Source: Pseudisothecium myosuroides (Eukaryota > Streptophyta > Bryopsida > Hypnales > Lembophyllaceae). Taken from it: 64,000 bases of DNA. Below the pieces are notes generated by a model, which saw only the letters and a program-made list of their open reading frames with translations, searched no databases and was not told the DNA's origin. The stretch lies in the NCBI GenBank assembly GCA_951799445.1, contig OX637293.1, forward strand, positions 4,278,001-4,342,000. The letters are read 5' to 3'. The position numbers were made by a program, and so were the translations under genes. The number at the start of each line of letters is the position of its first letter. Position 1 is the stretch's first letter. Below, piece by piece: positions 57,426 to 64,000 of this stretch.

Positions 57426-57531
57426 GTTAGAAGAAGCTCGGAAAATTAGGAGAAAAATGGCAGTGTAGGACACCATGAATTGCTCTCCTAGCATAGGGCG
57501 ACGCAATTGAGTATGCACTACGCAGAGCTTG
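57426..57531. other. Left flank of the small retroinsertion
   Basis: GC-richer; continuous with 57658 onward before the insertion. On the minus strand the restored frame reads MFVAGHSVLETVRSLKMPGL and then FLLEDIGFASSA, which might be a lost exon. No family recognised. Confidence 0.25.
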
Positions 57532-57546
57532 CAAAGCCGATGTCTT

Positions 57547-57642
57547 GGTGCTCCGCCAGGCCGTTCTCGGCTGGCCGGCTTGTATTCTCCTCTTTGCAAT
57601 GAAATTCTCGTTTCATTTGTGTCAATAAAAAACCAAAAAAAC
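57547..57642 (+). mobile_element. 96-bp 5'-truncated retroposon with poly(A)-type tail
   Basis: Flanked by a perfect 15-bp duplication CAAAGCCGATGTCTT (57532-57546 and 57643-57657). The insert ends GTGTCAATAAAAAACCAAAA, an A-rich tail with AATAAA. This is the signature of target-primed reverse transcription by a LINE or of a mobilised short transcript. Confidence 0.8.
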
Positions 57643-57657
57643 CAAAGCCGATGTCTT

Positions 57658-58404
57658 CGAGAAGAAAGCGAAGACCTGGCATTTTCAGTGACCTGACCGT
57701 CTCAAGTACAGAGTGCCCAGCGACGAACATGTCAGTGCTTCAGCGGCATGCCCAATTTGCCCACATTGACCGCTCTAACCGACGAAGACATCAAAACTAA
57801 GTTATTACGATGAGGTTTCCCAAGAATCCAGTACGTTCGAATGAAGCCTGAAGCGTTCGTCTGTGGAGATTTTTGTGCCCACGCCGTCTAAAGCTGCAAC
57901 CGTCCAACCGCCATTTCAGTTACTCAGTATTACTATAATACAATTTGATGCGCCTGCGACACTGGCTTGCCATTCCAAGGCTGCTTCTCATTACTCTTCA
58001 CGGCTTCCTAGAGAATATTCACTTCCCTCTTCTACTGTACTGATTTTATAATCACCGAGCCAAATTGTTTCCAAGGAAACCGAAGGCAGACATCACTGCC
58101 CGAAGGCTACTGCCCCATGTATTCCGAAAACGTCATTCCAGCCCTTCCTTCATATCGGATACACGTAAATTGTACTCCAAACCAGACATGCTTCATGATA
58201 TATGTATTTTTCTCTTCCAGTTCCTCTCCCTAATACACTCATTGTCATCACTGGTGCACTCAAAATTCAAGTCTGAATTTTCCAAAAAAATGGATGAATG
58301 AAATTTCGAATTCTTTAGTGAATTGTGAGTCTTTAATTCTCTTTGTCGTCCACTTTTTGAATTCTTTGGCGCTCAAGGGTTAAGTTATTAGAAATATCTC
58401 TACC
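57658..58404. other. Balanced-composition region, no gene assigned
   Basis: ORFs 57863-58051 and 58065-58301 on the plus strand have no recognised motif. Could contain exons of an unannotated gene. Confidence 0.3.
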
Positions 58405-58407
58405 TTA

Positions 58408-58802
58408 GAGCATCGCCACTCATTCATGGAGAAGCTCCTTGGTCTAGGCTTAGGCGTGGTCGGCCAAGAAAAAATGGTCTACCGTAGACCCGATCAAGGC
58501 CAAAAAAATTCTTTTCACTCAAATTTTTTTTCTCCAAATATTATGAGAGCATCCCCACCATGCTTTGATTCTTGCTTAATTTTGTCAAATTTGTTGGTTT
58601 GTGAGTTACAACACCTCATTTCTTAATCAATTCACATGTTGGTTAACTCATGATTTTGTCAAGTCATTAATACATGAAATTGATTTGGTTTGGCGTATTT
58701 TTGAAAGCGGGGATGAGTGGGGGGACAGAAGCAACCCGAGAGTCACAAGGCTTAGCCACCCCATTTCCCCAGCCCTGTTTGGGGGAATGGGTGGCGATGC
58801 TC
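58408..58802. mobile_element. PIF/Harbinger-like MITE, 395 bp
   Basis: Perfect 12-bp inverted ends GAGCATCGCCAC, flanked by TTA (58405-58407; 58803-58805), typical of Tourist-type elements. An internal related word (GAGAGCATCCCCACC near 58546) suggests a composite. The body is homologous, in inverse orientation, to 62508-62937. Confidence 0.8.
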
Positions 58803-59196
58803 TTAATGCGAGATCGAACTTCTTGCATATGAAACGTCGATCGCACTTCTTGCAGCCGCCAATAAGCTTAGTGCTAACCTGTCTTCTTCAATGCCCGCCC
58901 CCGCTAGACTCTCTGTGTACTTCTTCAGTCTGACATGCTCCGCCCCCGCAGTGTTTAATGCAGTGCATAAGTTGTATAGATTGAATTCTGTGGTCGGTGC
59001 TGGTGCAATTCTAACTCAATTTAATATCCGCATTCAGTCTAGCTTCACCCATTCGAGCTCTCAGTACTGTATAACGTTAGTTATGAAGCAGATGTACTGT
59101 ACATTAGAGCCTTGCATTTGAAGCTGATGTCCTCCCAGGGAGATCTGTTGATGAATGATGATCAACATATATAAGTTAAGCTATGCTTGAAGGATT

Positions 59197-59282
59197 CCTA
59201 GTTTGGAATGAAAGTTTCTTCACGACGGAAGCTCTCACACCTAGTTTGGAATGAAAGTTTCTTCACGACGGAAGCTCTCACA
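59197..59282. repeat. 43-bp perfect tandem duplication upstream of the 236-codon ORF
   Basis: CCTAGTTTGGAATGAAAGTT ... GAAGCTCTCACA is repeated exactly at 59197-59239 and 59240-59282. It is about 420 bp upstream of the ATG at 59705, so it could affect its promoter. Perfect identity implies a recent origin. Confidence 0.9.
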
Positions 59283-59613
59283 AGCTGATGGAAGCTGTGG
59301 AGTTCAGGTTTTCGAGGCAGTCAGTTTTTAAACAGGTCGTCGTTGTGTAGTTACGGATTGATCAAGAGTTTGCGAGCTTGCGTCGTGTTGTTTTTGGCTC
59401 ATTTTTGTACGAGGAGAAGCTCGGAGATTTCCATGATGAGCTTGCTGCTTTCCACTTGCGATTTAGAAAAGAAATTAGGTGTGCCTGTCGCTGGACTCTG
59501 TCTCTTGTTTTCTGCTTCGGGAGATCATATGGTTTGCTGGTAGTTGCCAATTGACGCTGTTTCCTTTTAGTTTAATTCTGCGAATAACTTGTTGTACTGC
59601 AAGAGGAGGTAAT

Positions 59614-59621
59614 TATTTATA
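59614..59621 (+). promoter_or_regulatory. Possible TATA box for the 236-codon ORF
   Basis: TATTTATA lies 84-91 bp upstream of the ATG at 59705. With a start of transcription about 30 bp downstream this would leave a leader of about 60 bp. Only the motif and spacing support it. Confidence 0.35.
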
Positions 59622-59704
59622 GCACTAGTGCTTGATCGCGAAACGTGAAGGGAATTCTAATCAAGCTTAGTCCAGCTGATGCGATTTAGAGGTTTTGATT
59701 CGCC

Positions 59705-60415
59705 ATGGAGTCTCTTCCTAATCTCCATCCTGTGATTCTCAAGTCCACGTTGTGGCCATCGCTCGAATATTCTGAGAAGGGACTCACATTCAGGGGCCAT
59801 GTTCGAGAATCGATCGCTGACCTGAAGTGTTGGCTCTTTCCTACGGGAAAGAACGCTCAACCGCTGGACAAGACCAAAGATTGGTGGATGGCTCAGTTGT
59901 TTCTCTACGGTATTCACGTCAAAGATACGATGCTCAAAGCGGACATCATGGATACTCTCAAAGCCGTGATCAGAGGAGAGTTGAACGGTCCTCCAGAGGA
60001 CCTTCTGCAGGTGGAGGAAGATCTGGAGCGGAAATTTCTATTAGAGAATGCGAAGGCGAGGGACGAGGAATACGGAGCCCTGAATGAGGGGGAACGAGCT
60101 GCGAAGTATAGCGAACGGTATCTGAGGGAGAAATTCTTCAATGGCACAAACGATGAGAACGTGATTGTTCTTCGCTTGCATGAAGAGCGGTACGCAAGGG
60201 AAGTGCATGCCGCGGCCAGAAAGCTGGGCTTGTACTCTGAGGACGCTTCCGCGTCTCGTCGTCGGCAATTGCTCATTGTTGGCAAGGACGAAGCTACTGT
60301 TTGCAAGGAAGTTTTGATTTGGGAACAGGAATGTCATGAGTGGAATGAGAAAAGGAAAGCTGCGAAGCGACGGCGACAACGTGAGGTCGCTGACGTCCTA
60401 CTTTGTGCCTCATAG
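59705..60415 (+). CDS. Uncharacterised 236-aa basic protein, possible SAP-like DNA-binding segment
   Basis: Single-exon ORF starting CGCCATGGAG, a good plant initiation context. The coding stretch is clearly richer in G+C than its flanks, and its length and composition make chance unlikely. The N-terminal third (to about residue 60) has hydrophobic and aromatic residues. Residues about 60-95 (WWMAQLFLYGIHVKD, then KADIMDTLKAVI) resemble a SAP-type helix-turn-helix, L..YGI followed by K.D.. and L. Residues 100-190 are highly charged, mostly Glu, Arg, Lys and probably helical. The C-terminus has EKRKAAKRRRQREV, a strong nuclear-localisation-like cluster. A nuclear nucleic-acid-associated role is inference. 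The last codons (about LLCAS) and the TAG lie in the segmental duplication border (60395), so the original C-terminus may have been replaced. I do not recognise a family. Confidence 0.6.
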   Translation: MESLPNLHPVILKSTLWPSLEYSEKGLTFRGHVRESIADLKCWLFPTGKNAQPLDKTKDWWMAQLFLYGIHVKDTMLKADIMDTLKAVIRGELNGPPEDLLQVEEDLERKFLLENAKARDEEYGALNEGERAAKYSERYLREKFFNGTNDENVIVLRLHEERYAREVHAAARKLGLYSEDASASRRRQLLIVGKDEATVCKEVLIWEQECHEWNEKRKAAKRRRQREVADVLLCAS

Positions 60416-61541
60416 AGGCTCTAAAGTTGTGTGGAATTGCATCATAAGCACGCATCCAAGGAACGGACAATTGTACTCTGATGCCATGTCTACCGTTGGT
60501 TTGAAGCTATCTTGTTCGCGAATGGCTCTTGCTACTCTACGCTGTAGTCCTGTCAGTAGAAATCTGTAAATATCACAAATCTCCGGTAGTTTGATTTGAG
60601 CATCCAGGACTTGTACAGACGAAAAAAGTTGGTTTGGACATGAATTGAAGGACATTATGTTCTTCATTCTCGACCTTGGCATCACCCTCGATCCCAGTAT
60701 CCGCCTTCTAGTTGCCCTCCATCTTTCCTGTTCACTTCCTGTAATCCTGGCTCTAAATAATAGAATGCATTCAACTATACTATGCTTTGCATCTCCGAAA
60801 CGTCATTGAGACTCTGAGCACTTCGCAAATGGACCTCAAAGAGAGAAAAATTGCAAAACCTGCCCTGTGATCTACTCAGCGTTGCTGTATTTATTTTCTG
60901 GAAAATTGCAAAAGGATTCCTAGCAAACACCTCACTGGAATTTCATTCAGCTTGTACCTTCTACGATGGCATTTCCCGCTCATTCAATAGAATACGATTA
61001 TCCCTGCTAACTAAAATGAGATGGTAGCAAGAATTACACAGTGCTGCTATCTTTGTTTTCTCAGCATCAGTTATATCTTGAAATAAAGGAGCGTGCACTG
61101 AAGCCGAGAACAATTCGCTAATCACTGTCTATCAAGATCATTCCATGCATCCAAAGAGATCAGGAATTACTCAATGGCCTTGTACTCCAATAGACCTAAA
61201 TCGATTCTCTGAAGTAGGCTCATGCAAGTGTTTCTGAAGGATAATTGATTCAGCTTAAATAGAGGACGATGTCCTCTAAATTTTGCTCAGAGCAAGATTC
61301 GGCAAATGCCACACTATTTTTCTTTCTATTCTTCAACATCAGCTGCAGCACGAAATAAGCGATATTGCACCAAAGTCCAAAACTACTCGCTAATCGCCAT
61401 GAATGACGGCTATCCCGTGCTTTCAAAAATTCAAGAATCACTTCTTGACTCTTCCATGCAGCAGATCTAAAAAGATTCTCCAAAAGCGGCGCAAGAAGAA
61501 AAGGAAGAGAACAAGAATCTTTTCCCATTGTTTAGACGTTA

Positions 61542-61897
61542 GGAGAGGCAACCCATTCCTGATCACCCCCTCAGGGTGCTCTGTATTTCCAGAGGAATAG
61601 ATGACCTATTCTGACAGTCAATGATTGGTCAACAATTAACCATCACAAGAATGAAGCATTGTCCATTTTGTATCCAGTGCTTGGTCAAAATTGGGGAAAC
61701 CATCTCACTAGAATGGAAAGAACCTAGTCTATTGCTCAAAAATTCATGATAATTTCATTTTGCAATACAAAAATCTGGAAAATTTTGGAAAAATTCCTTT
61801 GTCTATTTCTGCACATTGAAAAATTGATCCAGTGAAGAACAGCGCCCTCCAGATCGTGGAAATGCTTAAGTGATCGGGAATGGGTTGCCTCCCAATT
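61542..61897. mobile_element. MITE present only in duplication copy B
   Basis: Ends GGAGAGGCAACCCATTCCTG and, inward, GGGAGGCAACCCATTCCCG; TTA flanks at 61539-61541 and 61898-61900. The paralogous site in copy A (about 54205) lacks it, reading GACGTCATCTCAGTCAC, so this is a documented post-duplication insertion. Confidence 0.75.
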
Positions 61898-62507
61898 TTA
61901 GTCACAAAAGAAGGTGATTCTTCCTGCCAACTAAAATGATTTCAAAGCAAGAATCAAGTCGTCTTACCACCGATTTCGAGTTTATTCAGTAATAATTTGC
62001 AGAATTTTGAATGGTCATCAACGTACACTTACAGCTTCATAACAGAGTCTTGAGAAATAGGATCGAAAAAAACGCGGTCTAAGTTAAGGCGATTGTAAAC
62101 AGAAGACACTATCAAAATGTTTTCCGGAAACAATGGAATCAACAAATACCGCACTATTTTGCTTTCTTTTTAACATCAGCAATCATACCACGAAGCAAGA
62201 CATCGTACACCGAAATGAAAAACTATTTGCTAATCGCCTTTAATCATGACCATTGCCTGCATAACTTACAAGGGATCAAGAACGACTCCATGAACTGATG
62301 CAACATCTTGAATAGCAAATTATTCGATTCTCCAAAAACAGCGACAGTTTCTGAAAGAGAAGATAGCGAAGGATTGAGATACCGATAGGAGAAAGGATGA
62401 AGAGCGGCGACCAAGTGCGGCCATGGCTGCCAAGTCTGAAGCAATTCAAGGTCGCTCATAGCGACCAAGTAGCAAACCGTAGCTCATGTAGGATTCGTGA
62501 GCCTTGA

Positions 62508-62937
62508 ACAGCCTCCACCCATTCCCTAGAAACAAGGCTGGGCAAATGGGTTGGCCCGTGCCCGGTAGCTTCCGTCCCCCATCCATTCACGGGGAAGTAA
62601 ACACGTCAAAACAAGACAAACGCATGCACTAATGCCTTGTCGTAAGAAAGAGTCAATTAAAATGCTAATTGAATTTAAAAAAATAAAAAAAATGGCCCAC
62701 AAACCAAATCAAGTCAATGAAATGCATTTAGTGACTTGGAAGAATGAAGAACAAACCCGACAGGATCAAGCCTGGGTCAAAGCGTGGTGGGAACAGGGAG
62801 TTGGCGTTTGGAGAGTTCATTTTGGAATGACCGGTCTTCTTTTGTCCTTGGCTGGGTCAGCGGTGGACCACTTTTTCTTGGCCATCCATGCCCAAGTCTT
62901 GCCCGGAGAGCTTCCCCATGAATGGGTGGAGATGCTC
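62508..62937. mobile_element. PIF/Harbinger-like MITE, 430 bp
   Basis: Inverse-orientation relative of 58408-58802: the right end GGAGATGCTC, body words CATTCA(T/C)GGGGAAG, CCCATTCCC and GGCCAAGAAAAA(G/A)TGG. Possible TSD TGA (62505-62507; 62938-62940). The 102-codon ORF 62632-62940 lies wholly within it and is not a gene. Confidence 0.65.
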
Positions 62938-62940
62938 TGA

Positions 62941-64000
62941 AAGCCCTTTGCGGCCGTAGAGTATATTATGAATTTGGTGGTATTTGATTAGAAAAACATT
63001 GACCAAATATTTTTCAATACAAACAAAATTAATGATCATGATACAATAGTACATAAATAACAATGTATCACAATTCATATATTAAAAAAAAATTGAAACA
63101 CAATTGAAGAATCATAAGGGTCACAAAGGAAATTTTTGATAAAATAGTTTTCATCCAACATAAAGACATCTTGTGAAATTCTTCATTTTTCAATTGAAAT
63201 TTAGATGGGTTATAATAAATTTGAATGTTTTTTTTTCCATATTCCCTAAAGAAATTCCTAAGGAAATAAAATATCTTTAAAATATAGACCTCTAATGAAT
63301 TTTTGAAGAAAAAGTAAAGAAAATTCCTATCAAATACAAAAATACACTTTAAAACTTTGAAAATTTCAAAATTGGTGTAAATTAGAAAATGGAGTATCAA
63401 TGTAAAAACCAATTTATCATAACATTTTTTGTTTAGGAACATTCATTTGTTGAATATGTAAAATTTTATAATTTTAAGTTAATTGAAATGAAATAATCTT
63501 TACTACTAATGTTTAAAAAAAAATTGTACCCAACTACCAATAATGTAGACAAATTTTAGATAGGCATAAGTAGACTCATCTAACAAAGTATTGAAAGGAA
63601 CACTACAATACAATACACTAATTTATTACCATCATACTATTTATATTATTAGGAAAGATGTCTCTAATTAAATTTAGGTCCACTTTACATTGGAGACCAA
63701 GTGAAGAAAATAAAACTTTATTGCTGCTCCATTAGCAAAGAGCTTAGAAATGGTTCAACTTAACCAATGAAAGTGCTCAATTTTTTTTTTTGGTCCCTAG
63801 TGATAAACAACCCTTAGTAGTATATAATGAAATATTACTATATTGTATCATTTTCCAAATTAAAAAAAATCAAAGTGATTTTGTATTTAATGTACAAATA
63901 CCAATAACATTTACACCCCTCTAATGGTAAAGTAGGCTGTCTTGAAATCAATAATAGCTAGCTTTGAAAAAAATTCTAAAAAGATTTGATTTGCTTGCAT
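62941..64000. other. AT-rich end of the window, no gene
   Basis: Mostly the second copy of 55390-56270. The 124-codon minus ORF (63068-63442) is Phe/Leu/Lys-rich, AT-driven, and not preserved as a frame in copy A, so not credible. Confidence 0.5.

Larger units (their letters stand above)
60395..64000. repeat. Segmental duplication, copy B (runs off the window)
   Basis: Colinear with 52905-56270 from TTTGTGCCTCATAGAGGCTC onward. It holds antisense remnants of the other gene's first exons (RAYDAIPHNFRASMRH on the minus strand near 60400-60470), the three degenerate tandem units, and from 63105 the AT-rich segment equivalent to 55390-56270. It has extra MITEs at 61542-61897 and 62508-62937. The remaining copy has no intact gene. 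Confidence 0.75.

Noticed and set aside
62632..62940. 102-codon ORF with acceptable composition
   Set aside because: Falls entirely inside a Harbinger-like MITE whose homologue at 58408-58802 lacks the frame.
63068..63442. 124-codon Phe/Leu-rich minus ORF
   Set aside because: AT-driven, and the paralogous segment near 55440-55740 does not keep the frame.

Overview
The window looks like repeat-rich nuclear chromatin of a streptophyte plant, more likely a non-seed lineage, though that placement is weak. It is AT-rich with islands of more balanced composition. It carries Ty1/copia, CACTA, hAT, pogo-type and Harbinger-type elements, a plant-like LINE tail, and one gene with short spliceosomal introns. 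I see no bacterial operons, rRNA, confident tRNA gene or CRISPR. Almost all recognisable coding sequence is decayed transposon. The two best host-gene candidates are an unidentified multi-exon gene (51109-53009, minus) and a 236-codon single-exon ORF (59705-60415, plus).

Region 1 (1-26400) is a deep nest. A small MITE (ends at 1957 and 26378) is split by a retroelement with about 1.65-kb direct terminal repeats (2155-3801 and 17797-26303). Between the repeats lie a Gag-like RGG-rich ORF and a reverse transcriptase I cannot place in a standard LTR class. That retroelement is broken three times: by a CACTA transposon (6608-10134, TSD TGA), by a Ty1/copia element (10377-17556, 170-bp LTRs), and by a hAT element (18359-25210, 8-bp TSD) in its right terminal repeat. 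The copia holds a solo LTR (13035-14845, TSD TCTAT). The hAT holds a TTA-flanked MITE (22834-23483), which itself encloses another MITE. Removing the insertions restores the reading frames across the CACTA, copia and solo-LTR sites, which supports the boundaries.

Region 2 (26400-50700) is gene-poor and AT-rich. Several non-autonomous DNA-transposon families occur here: one flanked by TTAA with CCCCTAAAGG-type ends, one with 4-bp TSDs and GGGT ends (one copy is a 1.08-kb foldback), foldback MITEs, a pogo/Emigrant-like MITE and a CACTA MITE. A LINE tail with a 5' inversion is split by a second CACTA element (40239-42510).

Region 3 (50700-64000) holds the two gene candidates and a segmental duplication (52905-56270 against 60395-64000). 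The two copies differ by MITE insertions. Each contains degenerate tandem units of about 0.4-0.5 kb, and the second copy is fused to the 3' end of the 236-codon ORF. Coordinates, TSDs, splice phases and divergence counts were read by eye; family names come from general knowledge, and no search was run.
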